Below are positions 29,097-37,150 of a stretch of DNA of 64,000 nt, piece after piece. The translations under genes were made by a program, and so were the position numbers. The notes beneath the pieces were generated by a model. The model did no database searches and was not told the origin of the DNA. It saw only the letters and a list, made by a program, of their open reading frames with translations. The DNA is from Kribbella rubisoli (GTDB lineage Bacteria; Actinomycetota; Actinomycetes; Propionibacteriales; Kribbellaceae), in assembly GCF_004217145.1 (NCBI RefSeq), contig NZ_SHKR01000011.1, positions 682,001 to 746,000 of the forward strand, read 5' to 3'. Positions within the stretch are counted from its first letter, which is position 1. The number at the start of each line of letters is the position of its first letter.

Positions 29097-30004
29097 AGGA
29101 ACTGACCGACTCGTACGACGACCGGGCGGACGACGCCGTACTGCGCCGGCGGCTCGCCGGCGATGGGTATCTGTTCTTTCGCGGCTTGTTACCGGTTGAT
29201 GTGGTAACCGACGTGCACGAGCAGTTGGCGCGGATCTTGTACGACAGTGACTGGTTGGCGCGGGATGCGGATCCGCGTGAGTTGGTGGCGTCGGGGCGGG
29301 CCGTTGAGGAGGGGTCGGCCGGGTTCTTCGGGGCTTATACGGCGATTCAGAGCACGCAGGCGTTTCACGAGCTCGCCGTACGGCCGGAGTTGATCGGGCT
29401 GGCCGGACGGTTGCTGGGTGAGGAGGCGTTCGCGCATCCGGCGCATATCTGCCGGATCGCGCCCCCGTCGCCGGGGGCGAATCCGACGCCGATCCACCAG
29501 GACTACCGGTTCATCCAGGGCAGCGTCGACACGCTCACCACCTGGCTCCCGTTGAGCGCGGCGCCGCCGGAGATCGGTGGGCTCCGGGTGTACGCCGGGT
29601 CGCCGCGTCTCGGCGTACTGCCGGTCAGGGCGTCGGACGGCCCGGGGATGTTGCGGGCCGAGGCCGACGAGAACCACCCGGAGTGGCGTACGACGTCGTA
29701 CCAGCCGGGCGACGTACTGCTGTTCGGGAGCCTGACCGTGCACGGCGCAATGCCGAACCGGACCAAGCATCTGCGGCTGTCAGCCGACTTCCGCTACCAG
29801 GCACGCAGCGCACCTATGGCGCGCGACATGCTCGGCACCGGCAAACCGCACTACCACCCGGACGTGCCGGACTTCCCGACCCTCACCCGCGGCTGGACCT
29901 CGACGGAATCTGTCGAGGTCCCGGCCGGGGTGAACTTCGTCGACCGCTGGGACCCGCGAGTGGACGACGTACCCACGCCGCAGTCCCGCTTCGCCTACGC
30001 CTGA
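29093..30004 (+). CDS. Phytanoyl-CoA dioxygenase (PhyH) family 2-oxoglutarate oxygenase
   Basis: A 303-residue non-haem iron oxygenase. Iron ligands are His135 and Asp137 (PIHQDYRF) and His217 (TVHGAMPN), with Arg228 the likely 2-oxoglutarate contact. PhyH enzymes hydroxylate diverse small molecules. It overlaps the binding-protein gene by four bases, so it is firmly in the sugar operon. A hydroxylase there is unexpected; it may process an aglycone or modified sugar from the imported galactoside. Substrate unknown. Confidence 0.87.
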   Translation: MKELTDSYDDRADDAVLRRRLAGDGYLFFRGLLPVDVVTDVHEQLARILYDSDWLARDADPRELVASGRAVEEGSAGFFGAYTAIQSTQAFHELAVRPELIGLAGRLLGEEAFAHPAHICRIAPPSPGANPTPIHQDYRFIQGSVDTLTTWLPLSAAPPEIGGLRVYAGSPRLGVLPVRASDGPGMLRAEADENHPEWRTTSYQPGDVLLFGSLTVHGAMPNRTKHLRLSADFRYQARSAPMARDMLGTGKPHYHPDVPDFPTLTRGWTSTESVEVPAGVNFVDRWDPRVDDVPTPQSRFAYA

Positions 30005-30036
30005 TCCATCACAGCTGAGCCATCACGCCGGAGCCG

Positions 30037-30954
30037 TCACGCCTGGGGCAGGACGACGATCTTGCCTCGGGCGTGGCCGGACTCGCTCAACGCCTGGGCC
30101 TTGCTCGCGTCGGCCAGGCCGAAAGTCTCGGCGATTCGGATCGTGAGCTTGCCGTCGGCGGCCGCCTGGAGCTGGGCGTCGAGGGCGGCGCGGACCTGCT
30201 CGGGGGTGCCGGTGCCGCCACCGGAGGTTTGGATGCCGAGCTTGCCTGCGGCGAAGTCGGCGATGGTGACGATCCGGTCGGTGCCGCCGCGGAGTTCGAT
30301 CGACTCCTCGAGGCCGCCCTTGCCTGCGGTGTCGATCACCGCATCGACACCCTGCGGAGCGGCCTCGCGGACCCGCTCGACCAGACCCTCGCCGTACGTC
30401 ACCGGGATCGCGCCGATCGAGCGCAGGTAGTCGTGGTTCGCCTCGGATGCCGTGCCGATCACCGTGAGACCGGCCGCCTTCGCGAGCTGGACGGCGACTG
30501 AGCCGACCGCGCCCGCGGCGCCGTGGATCAGGATCGTCTCGCCGGACTTCACGCCGAGCAGGTCGAGCACCCGCTGCGAGGTCTCGCCGGCCACCGGTAC
30601 GCCGACGGCCTGCTCCCAGCCGAGACCCGCGGGCTTGCGCGTCACATTGCCGCCGAGCGCGTACTCGGCGTACGAACCGCCGGTCGACCAGCCGACGACC
30701 TCGTCGCCGACCGCGAAGGCAGCGCCGTCACCGGCCTCGTCCACCACACCGGCGACCTCGAACCCCGGGATCGCGGGGAATTTCGCCGGCGCGAAGTCCT
30801 TCGTGAAGCCGCGGCGGATCTTCGCGTCGTACGGGTTCACGCCGGCCGCACGCACCTTGATCCGCACTTGCCCGGGTCCGGCGTGCGGCTCCGGCACGTC
30901 CTGCACCTTGAGTACCTCGGGATCGCCGTACTCCTCGAACACCACAGCCCGCAT
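30037..30954 (-). CDS. NADP-dependent quinone-oxidoreductase-like protein (MDR family)
   Basis: A 305-residue medium-chain reductase without zinc ligands. N-terminal GroES-like part (MRAVVFEEYGDPEVLKVQDVPEP ... AAGVNPYDAKIRRG), then the Rossmann motif HGAAGAVGSVAVQLAKA. Relatives reduce quinones or enones with NADPH. Monocistronic, convergent with the PhyH gene. Substrate not assignable. Confidence 0.9.
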   Translation of the reverse strand: MRAVVFEEYGDPEVLKVQDVPEPHAGPGQVRIKVRAAGVNPYDAKIRRGFTKDFAPAKFPAIPGFEVAGVVDEAGDGAAFAVGDEVVGWSTGGSYAEYALGGNVTRKPAGLGWEQAVGVPVAGETSQRVLDLLGVKSGETILIHGAAGAVGSVAVQLAKAAGLTVIGTASEANHDYLRSIGAIPVTYGEGLVERVREAAPQGVDAVIDTAGKGGLEESIELRGGTDRIVTIADFAAGKLGIQTSGGGTGTPEQVRAALDAQLQAAADGKLTIRIAETFGLADASKAQALSESGHARGKIVVLPQA

Positions 30955-31049
30955 GCCACAGCCTCCTCGAATTGGTTGTTGCTACAAGAAAAGGCAGCGC
31001 CGCCGCCCGGCATTCCCGGACGGCGGCGCGAGTTTGTCGCGATACAGAC

Positions 31050-32615
31050 TCAGCTCTCTTCGAGGCGCGGGAACAGCGCGTCGCCCTTCGTCAGCGTGGA
31101 GCCGGCCGGCAGCTGGCCCCAGGTGCCGGCGTCCTGCACGCGCTGGTCCTTCAGCGCGCCCAGCTTCTCCTCGGCGCCGAGCAGCTCCCACAGCTTCGCG
31201 GACGACTTCGGCATCGTCGGGTTGTGCAGTACGGCGACCGCGCGCAGCGTCTCGGCCGCGGAGTACAGGATCGTCGCGAGCCGGTCCTGCTTCGACTCGT
31301 CCTTCGCGACCTTCCACGGCTCCTGCTCCGTGACGTACCCGTTGACCGCGCCGACCAGCTCGTTGATCGCGGCCAGCGCGTCCTGGAACGCCAGCGTGTC
31401 CAGAGCCTTGTCGGCGGTGGCCACGGTCTGCGCGAGCTTGTCCGCCAGCGCCTGCTCGGCCGGTCCGTGGTCGGTCGGCTCCGGCAGCACGCCGTCGAAG
31501 TACTTGCCGACCATCGCCGCGATCCGGCTGGCCAGGTTGCCCAGACCGTTCGCGAGCTCTGAGGTGTAGACCGCGCTCAGGTGCTCCCAGGAGAACGAAC
31601 CGTCCGAACCGAACTGGATCGTGCGCAGGAAGTAGTACCGGAACGCGTCCGAGCCGAAGTGGTCGGTGATCTCGTGCGGCGCGATCGCGGTCAGCTTCGA
31701 CTTGCTCATCTTCTCGCCGCCGACCAGCAGCCACCCGTGCGCGAACACCTGGCGAGGCACGGCAACGCCGGCAGCCATCAGCATGGCCGGCCAGATCACC
31801 GCGTGGAACCGGAGGATGTCCTTACCGACCAGGTGTACGTCGACCGGCCACAGCTCCTCGAACCGCTTCGGGTCGGTGCCGTAGCCCGCAGCCGTCACGT
31901 AGTTGAGCAGCGCGTCGATCCAGACGTACAGAACGTGGTCCTCGTCCCACGGCACCGGGATACCCCAGTCGAAGGTCGAGCGGGTGATCGACAGGTCCTG
32001 CAGGCCCTGCTTGACGAACGCGATCACCTCGTTGCGCGCGCTCGCCGGCGCCACGAAGTCGGGCTGCTCGTCGTACAGCTCCAGCAGCTTGTCGGCGTAC
32101 GCCGAGAGCCGGAAGAAGTAGTTGGTCTCCGAGACCAGCTCCAGCTCGGTGCCGTGGATCATGCACAGCTGGGTGCCGTCCTCGCCGGTACGGATGTCCG
32201 CGGGGAGCTTGAACTCCTCGCAGCCGACGCAGTAGAGGCCCTCGTACTCGCCCTTGTAGACGTCGCCCTTGTCGTACAGCGTCTGCCAGAACTCGCGGAC
32301 CCGCTCGGTGTGGCGCTGCTCGGTGGTCCGGATGAAGTCGTCGTACGCGATGTCGACGTCGACCCAGGCCGGCTTCCAGGCCTCCTCGACCAGCTTGTCC
32401 GTCCACGCCTGCGGCGTCATGCCCTGCGCCTCGGCGCTACGCATCACCTTCTCGCCGTGCTCGTCGGTACCCGTCAGGTACCACTTGCGCTCGCCGCGCT
32501 GCGCGTGCCAGCGCGTCAGGACGTCCCCGGCCACCGTCGTGTAGGCGCTGCCGATGTGCGGCGGAGCCGTGACGTAGTAGATCGGGGTGGTGACGTAATA
32601 GGCCTTCTCGGACAT
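31050..32615 (-). CDS. metG: Methionyl-tRNA synthetase
   Basis: A 521-residue class I synthetase charging tRNA-Met. HIGH-type motif in PPHIGSAYT, connective peptide with one clear Cys pair (CVGC) and a later single Cys in QLCMIHG, and the KMSKS loop in GGEKMSKSKL. The C-terminal anticodon helical domain follows, without the extra tRNA-binding appendix of longer MetRS. ATG 32615 starts it 28 bp after the rsmI stop. Confidence 0.96.
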   Translation of the reverse strand: MSEKAYYVTTPIYYVTAPPHIGSAYTTVAGDVLTRWHAQRGERKWYLTGTDEHGEKVMRSAEAQGMTPQAWTDKLVEEAWKPAWVDVDIAYDDFIRTTEQRHTERVREFWQTLYDKGDVYKGEYEGLYCVGCEEFKLPADIRTGEDGTQLCMIHGTELELVSETNYFFRLSAYADKLLELYDEQPDFVAPASARNEVIAFVKQGLQDLSITRSTFDWGIPVPWDEDHVLYVWIDALLNYVTAAGYGTDPKRFEELWPVDVHLVGKDILRFHAVIWPAMLMAAGVAVPRQVFAHGWLLVGGEKMSKSKLTAIAPHEITDHFGSDAFRYYFLRTIQFGSDGSFSWEHLSAVYTSELANGLGNLASRIAAMVGKYFDGVLPEPTDHGPAEQALADKLAQTVATADKALDTLAFQDALAAINELVGAVNGYVTEQEPWKVAKDESKQDRLATILYSAAETLRAVAVLHNPTMPKSSAKLWELLGAEEKLGALKDQRVQDAGTWGQLPAGSTLTKGDALFPRLEES

Positions 32616-32643
32616 GTTCCAAGCGTAGTGGCGCGCGCGAATG

Positions 32644-33486
32644 CTATTTACCAGGGTCTCGTGCAGCCAGTACGGCGTCGTACACCGTCCGCTTCGGGAC
32701 GTTGAAGCGCTTCGCGACGTCAGCAATCGCTTGTTTGCGGTGCGTACCCGCTTCCTCGTCCTTCGCGACCTCCCGGGCCAGGTCCTCACCGGTGACGATC
32801 TTGTCCGGGTCGGCGCCGGCCACGACGATCGTGATCTCCCCGCGGACGCCGTCCTTCGACCAGGTCACGAGCTCGTCGAGCGGGCCGCGCTTCACCTCTT
32901 CGTAGGTCTTGGTCAGCTCCCGGCACACCGCCGTACGCCGATCCGCGCCGAACGCTTCAGCCATCGCCTCCAGGGATGCGGTGATCCGGTGCGGCGCCTC
33001 GAAGAAGACCATCGTCCGCGGCTCTTCTGCCAGCTCCCCGAGCCGCCTCCCGCGCTCACCGGGTTTCCGCGGCAGGAACCCCTCGAACGTGAACCGATCC
33101 ACCGGCAACCCGCTCAACGCCAACGCGGTCAGCACCGCCGAAGGCCCTGGCACCGCCGTCACGTGAACCTCGGCCTCGATCGCCGCCGCCACCAGCCGGT
33201 ACCCCGGATCCGACACGCTGGGCATCCCCGCGTCCGTCACCACCACCACTGTCAGCCCGTCGACCAACGCCTGGAGCAACTCCGGCGTCCGCTCCCGCTC
33301 GTTCCCCTCGAAGTAGCTGACCACCCGGCCACCGACCGCGATCCCCAGCTCCGAAGTCAGCCGCCGCAACCGCCGCGTGTCCTCCGCAGCCACCACATCT
33401 GCCGCCGCCAACACCCGCCCCAACCGCGCAGAAGCATCAGAAACATCCCCGATAGGAGTCCCCGCCAGCACCAATCGCCCGGTCAT
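32644..33486 (-). CDS. rsmI: 16S rRNA 2'-O-methyltransferase (C1402)
   Basis: A 280-residue tetrapyrrole-methylase-fold enzyme that 2'-O-methylates C1402 of 16S rRNA. Signatures: LVLAGTPIGDVSDASARL, VAAEDTRRLRRL, VVTDAGMPSVSDPGYRLV and the C-terminal helical RKQAIADVAKRFNVPKRTVYDAVL. ATG 33486 overlaps the stop of the PIN toxin by four bases. It is followed by metG and divergent from pmt, as in Mycobacterium. Confidence 0.95.
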   Translation of the reverse strand: MTGRLVLAGTPIGDVSDASARLGRVLAAADVVAAEDTRRLRRLTSELGIAVGGRVVSYFEGNERERTPELLQALVDGLTVVVVTDAGMPSVSDPGYRLVAAAIEAEVHVTAVPGPSAVLTALALSGLPVDRFTFEGFLPRKPGERGRRLGELAEEPRTMVFFEAPHRITASLEAMAEAFGADRRTAVCRELTKTYEEVKRGPLDELVTWSKDGVRGEITIVVAGADPDKIVTGEDLAREVAKDEEAGTHRKQAIADVAKRFNVPKRTVYDAVLAARDPGK

Positions 33487-33899
33487 GGCAGAAGTGTGAA
33501 AGCGTCGAGGTGCCGCGGCCTCACGACAGTGAAGTGCCGGCGATCCAACGTGGCGATCTCCCGAGCGCCGAGCGCCTCCGCAACGGCGACCACCGAAGCG
33601 TCCGCCACCCCGAGCGGCAGATCGGCGTACGTGTGCATCAGATCCGCGATCCGCTCGAGCTCGGAATCACATTCGGCAATCGCGAAGTCGCCCGCCGCGA
33701 GCGACTCTACGAAGTCGGCCTCCACCTTCGCTCCGACCTCGCGCTGGACGAGGTAGCAAACCTCCGGTATGACGAAGCTCGGCACCACCAACTGTTCCCG
33801 GTTCAGGTGAGCGGCAGCGAAGAGGTCGACGCAGGCACGGTGGTCGTCGTCGTTGGACAGCACCGCTGCGACAAGCGGTCCGGTGTCGACGACGATCAC
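33483..33899 (-). CDS. PIN-domain toxin (VapC type)
   Basis: A 138-residue PIN RNase: Asp5 in VIVVDTGPLVAAVL, Glu in VIPEVCYLV, Asp in GVADASVVAVA and ATLDRRHF give the four acidic positions. GTG 33899 overlaps the antitoxin stop (GTGA), and its stop overlaps the rsmI start (ATGA), so antitoxin, toxin and rsmI are strung on one message. Likely an active VapC. Confidence 0.88.
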   Translation of the reverse strand: MIVVDTGPLVAAVLSNDDDHRACVDLFAAAHLNREQLVVPSFVIPEVCYLVQREVGAKVEADFVESLAAGDFAIAECDSELERIADLMHTYADLPLGVADASVVAVAEALGAREIATLDRRHFTVVRPRHLDAFTLLP

Positions 33900-34135
33900 T
33901 CGCTGCGGCCGAACTCGTCTCGCAGGATCTCCTCGCTCTGCCGTGCGATGTCCGGACGGCTTCCCGCTCCGGCGCCGAACCACGACGGCGGCCACGGTCG
34001 AGGCTCCGTCGCCCGGCGACGGCGCATCTCGAGGCGGTGCTTGAGGATCTCTCGCATGTCCGGCACGAGCTCCGCGGCGGCTTCGTCGGGCAGCTCGTCG
34101 ATCAGCGCGTGCAGCTCCTCGCGTGGCGTGCTCAT
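33896..34135 (-). CDS. Antitoxin of the PIN toxin
   Basis: A 79-residue protein: helical N-terminus STPREELHALIDELPDEAAAELVPDMREILKHRLEMRRRR, then a short tail PWPPSWFGAGAGSRPDIARQSEEILRDEFG with the PxWFG and DIA..SEEILR..FG signature seen in many actinobacterial VapB-like tails. No clear DNA-binding domain is visible. Assigned by size and overlap with the PIN toxin. Divergent from pmt. Confidence 0.8.
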   Translation of the reverse strand: MSTPREELHALIDELPDEAAAELVPDMREILKHRLEMRRRRATEPRPWPPSWFGAGAGSRPDIARQSEEILRDEFGRSE

Positions 34136-34219
34136 GGGACTGATTGTAGGAGGTTCGGCGCAGCTGGTTCTGGTTATCCACAACCGCCCGGGAGGCGGTG
34201 GTACCGGGGCGTCCGTACG

Positions 34220-35935
34220 ATGGCGGGCGTGGCTGCTGTGATCGAGGATGGGACTGCGCGGCGTAGCGACGCCGGCGAGGGGCTGGAGACGCTCGGGCGG
34301 GACGTGCTCGGGAGACGGCTGCCGCCGCTCAAGGAGCGCCTGTATCCGGCCATGCCGCGGGACTTCGACGGCGGGTGGATCGCCACGCTGGCGATCACGC
34401 TGATGGCCGGCATCCTGCGGTTCTGGCACCTCAGTACGCCGGTGAAGTTCGTCTTCGACGAGACGTACTACGCCAAGGACGCGTTCAGCCTGCTCAAGTT
34501 CGGGTACGCGCGCCAGTTCATCGACCAGCCCGAGGGCGCCGCCGACAAGGCGATCCTGAGCGGCAACCTGGACGTCTTCAAGCCGACCCCGAGCCTGACC
34601 GTGCACCCCGAGGTCGGCAAGTGGATGATCGCGGCCGGTGAGCAACTGTTCGGGATGAACACGTTCGGCTGGCGCTTCATGCCGGCCCTGTTCGGCACGC
34701 TGACGGTGCTGCTGGTGATCCGGACGGTACGCCGGATGACGCGCTCGACGCTGATCGGCTCGATCGCCGGCCTGCTGCTCGCGGTCGACGGCCTGCACTT
34801 CGTGATGTCCCGGGTCGCGCTCCTCGACATCTTCCTCGCGTTCTGGCTGGTGGCAGCGGTCTCCTGCCTGGTCGCGGACCGTGACTGGACCCGCCGCCGG
34901 CACGCGGACACCCTCGACACCCCGACCTCCGACGGAGAGCGTCGTACGATCGGCCGCTGGCTGCTCGTCCGCCCGTGGCGCATCGCCGCCGGCATCTGCT
35001 TCGGCCTCGCGCTCGGCACGAAATGGTCCGCCGTCTGGACGCTCGCCGCCTTCGGCGTACTCGCGTTCGCCTGGGACTTCGGCGCGCGGCGCGCTCTCGG
35101 CGTACGGTTCGCGTTCGTGAAGTCGGCGCTGGTCGACGGCATCCCGGCGTTCGTCAGCCTGGTGCTCGTCGCGGGCATCACCTACCTCGCGACCTGGACC
35201 GGCTGGCTGCTGCACGACAACGCGTACGACCACAACTGGGCTGCGAGCAATCCGGCACACGGCGTGATGAAGGTCGTGCCCGACGACTTCCGGTCATTGC
35301 TCGAGTACCACAAGGAAGTGCTCGCCTTCCACACCGGCGACTACATCAAGCACGCCACCCATCCGTACCAGTCGAACCCGGCCGGCTGGCCGATCATCGC
35401 CCGCCCGATCGGCTTCGACGCGGTCAACGACATCAAACCCGGTACGCCGGGCTGCAACGCCCCGGCCGGGACCAACTGCCTGCAGGTGATCTCTGCCCTC
35501 GGTACGCCGCTGCTGTGGTGGGGCGGCGCGCTCGCGCTGATCGCGGCGCTGGTGTTCTGGATCGGGTCCCGCGACTGGCGGTACGGCGTACCGATCGTGG
35601 GCTTCGTGACGTGCTGGGTGCCGTGGTTCGCGTTCGACGACAGACCGATCTTCTTCTTCTACGCCGTCACGATGATCCCGTTCACCGTGATGGCGGTGGC
35701 GCTGATCCTCGGCAAGATCCTCGGACCGGCCCGCGCGGCCATCGGTACGGCGGCAAGCTCGGCGGGTGCGGCGATGAGTACGGCGTCGCCGCGCCGGCTG
35801 ATCGGCAGCGCGGTGGTCGGCGCGTTCGTCGTCCTCGTCGTGCTGAACTTCGCCTACATCTGGCCGATCCTGACCGACAAGGTCCTCCCGCACCCGGACT
35901 GGCTCAACCGGATGTGGTTCAAGTCGTGGATCTGA
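34220..35935 (+). CDS. pmt: Dolichyl-phosphate-mannose-protein mannosyltransferase (PMT)
   Basis: A 571-residue GT39 membrane enzyme that O-mannosylates exported proteins using polyprenyl-phosphate mannose. The catalytic Asp-Glu lies in the first external loop (FDETYYAKDAFSLLKFGY), and about ten membrane helices follow, ending near the C-terminus (NFAYIWPIL). ATG 34220 is the first start after the divergent region. Its place beside rsmI matches Rv1002c in M. tuberculosis. Confidence 0.93.
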   Translation: MAGVAAVIEDGTARRSDAGEGLETLGRDVLGRRLPPLKERLYPAMPRDFDGGWIATLAITLMAGILRFWHLSTPVKFVFDETYYAKDAFSLLKFGYARQFIDQPEGAADKAILSGNLDVFKPTPSLTVHPEVGKWMIAAGEQLFGMNTFGWRFMPALFGTLTVLLVIRTVRRMTRSTLIGSIAGLLLAVDGLHFVMSRVALLDIFLAFWLVAAVSCLVADRDWTRRRHADTLDTPTSDGERRTIGRWLLVRPWRIAAGICFGLALGTKWSAVWTLAAFGVLAFAWDFGARRALGVRFAFVKSALVDGIPAFVSLVLVAGITYLATWTGWLLHDNAYDHNWAASNPAHGVMKVVPDDFRSLLEYHKEVLAFHTGDYIKHATHPYQSNPAGWPIIARPIGFDAVNDIKPGTPGCNAPAGTNCLQVISALGTPLLWWGGALALIAALVFWIGSRDWRYGVPIVGFVTCWVPWFAFDDRPIFFFYAVTMIPFTVMAVALILGKILGPARAAIGTAASSAGAAMSTASPRRLIGSAVVGAFVVLVVLNFAYIWPILTDKVLPHPDWLNRMWFKSWI

Positions 35936-36368
35936 CCGCGTAATCAACGTTCTCGAACGGCCACTCCGCGGCTAGCCAGCCGCTGACGGCTTCGTACAGC
36001 GGAACGTCCAGCTCGGCCCTGTCCGCACTCACCCAGGACCGGACGTCGGTGACGCCAGGGTTCTTGCGCGACGGGTAGATGTAGACGCAGCCGATCACGT
36101 CTGCGTCGATCACGGTGAAGGTGAAACCGCGTCGCTGCACGAAGTCCTCTGCGTGCCGCTGCAGATCTCCGAGATTCGACTCCAGCGTCATCCCGTCCAC
36201 CGGCGGCCAACTGCCGCCGAAGCCCGGCGTCGCGCGGATGTGTTCGATGCTGCTCGTCCACGCGGCATGATCCGGGACGTTGTGCTCCGGGCCGAGCGGT
36301 TCGAGCCGGAAGCGCGGCGTGATCAGTTCCCGGGGCACGTCGAAATCAGCTGGTACGAAGTCGCTCAT
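35919..36368 (-). CDS. GNAT-like N-acetyltransferase domain protein
   Basis: A 149-residue protein: LITPRFRLEPLGPEHNVPDHAAWTSS start and the FTFTVIDADVIGCVYIYPSRKNPGVTDVRSWV core resemble GNAT strands 2-5, but the acetyl-CoA pyrophosphate loop is weak. Closest in feel to short actinobacterial GNATs of unknown substrate. It ends 17 bp inside the convergent pmt gene. Confidence 0.65.
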   Translation of the reverse strand: MSDFVPADFDVPRELITPRFRLEPLGPEHNVPDHAAWTSSIEHIRATPGFGGSWPPVDGMTLESNLGDLQRHAEDFVQRRGFTFTVIDADVIGCVYIYPSRKNPGVTDVRSWVSADRAELDVPLYEAVSGWLAAEWPFENVDYAVRSTT

Positions 36369-36409
36369 GCCCGCAGGCTATGAGGCCGCGGCCCCGGACC
36401 GCACGCGTA

Positions 36410-37087
36410 TTAGTGCAGCTCGTGGTGTCCCTTGCCTTTGTTCTTCTTGCCGTGGCGCTTGGCCGACGACTGGCCGCCGACGCCGCCGAACAGCGCGAGG
36501 CCCTTCACCACGACGGTCGGTGCGTTCGGGTTGGGGTCGTCGCTGCCACGGGCGCCGAAGCCGCCGAAGATGCCGACACCCTCGTTGCGGACCGTCACGC
36601 CCTCGGGCACGGTGATGTCGATCCCGCCGAACACCGCGAACGCGTAGATCGTCACCTCGCGGCCCTCGAAGACCGCGTTGGTCATGTCGAGATCGTGCCC
36701 GCCGAACACCGCGAACGCGTTCGTACGCCGCTTCACCCGCCAGCGGCCGGTCCGCTCGCCGCCGCCGAAGATCGCCACCATCGTGTCGAAGCTCTGGCTC
36801 GGGTCGGCCGGCTCCTCGATCGGGACCGGGCTGTTGGAGACCGACGGCTGCGTCACGGGCAGTGGCACCGGCTGGGCCTGACCCGGTACGACGAGGTCGC
36901 GCGTGATCGGCTCGAGCTCGCCGAGCGTCCTGGCCTGCAACGCCTGCTCGAGGCGTTCGGCATGCTCGTCCTGCGACAACCGCCCCGACATCAGGGCATC
37001 CCGGAGTACGTCGACGACCTGGTCACGATCGGTGTCGGACGCCCGCAGGTGCGCGTGCGGGTGCGGGCGGTCGGGCAGATTCTCCAT
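36410..37087 (-). CDS. DUF1707 / LiaF-C-like protein
   Basis: A 225-residue cytosolic protein. Residues 13-65 are a DUF1707 domain (LRASDTDRDQVVDVLRDALMSGRLSQDEHAERLEQALQART pattern), then a Pro-rich linker, then repeated beta segments containing AVFGG and IFGG typical of the cell-wall-active antibiotic response domain (LiaF C-terminal/toastrack-like). A basic Lys/His tail ends it. Relatives are linked to envelope stress sensing. A CGATATATCG palindrome lies upstream. Confidence 0.82.
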   Translation of the reverse strand: MENLPDRPHPHAHLRASDTDRDQVVDVLRDALMSGRLSQDEHAERLEQALQARTLGELEPITRDLVVPGQAQPVPLPVTQPSVSNSPVPIEEPADPSQSFDTMVAIFGGGERTGRWRVKRRTNAFAVFGGHDLDMTNAVFEGREVTIYAFAVFGGIDITVPEGVTVRNEGVGIFGGFGARGSDDPNPNAPTVVVKGLALFGGVGGQSSAKRHGKKNKGKGHHELH

Positions 37088-37096
37088 AAGACGGAA

Positions 37097-37106
37097 CGAT
37101 ATATCG
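37097..37106. promoter_or_regulatory. CGATATATCG palindrome before the DUF1707 gene
   Basis: Perfect 10-bp AT-cored palindrome nine bases upstream of the DUF1707 ATG, striking in such GC-rich DNA. Likely an operator for an unlinked regulator; identity unknown. Confidence 0.5.
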
Positions 37107-37150
37107 AGAAGGGCTCGGTGCGGACTCCGGAAATCCCCCGATCCTGACCC

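Noticed and set aside
34174..34182. DnaA box TTATCCACA, possible origin
   Set aside because: A single box in a short divergent gap, with no dnaA, dnaN or box cluster; likely chance or a minor titration site.
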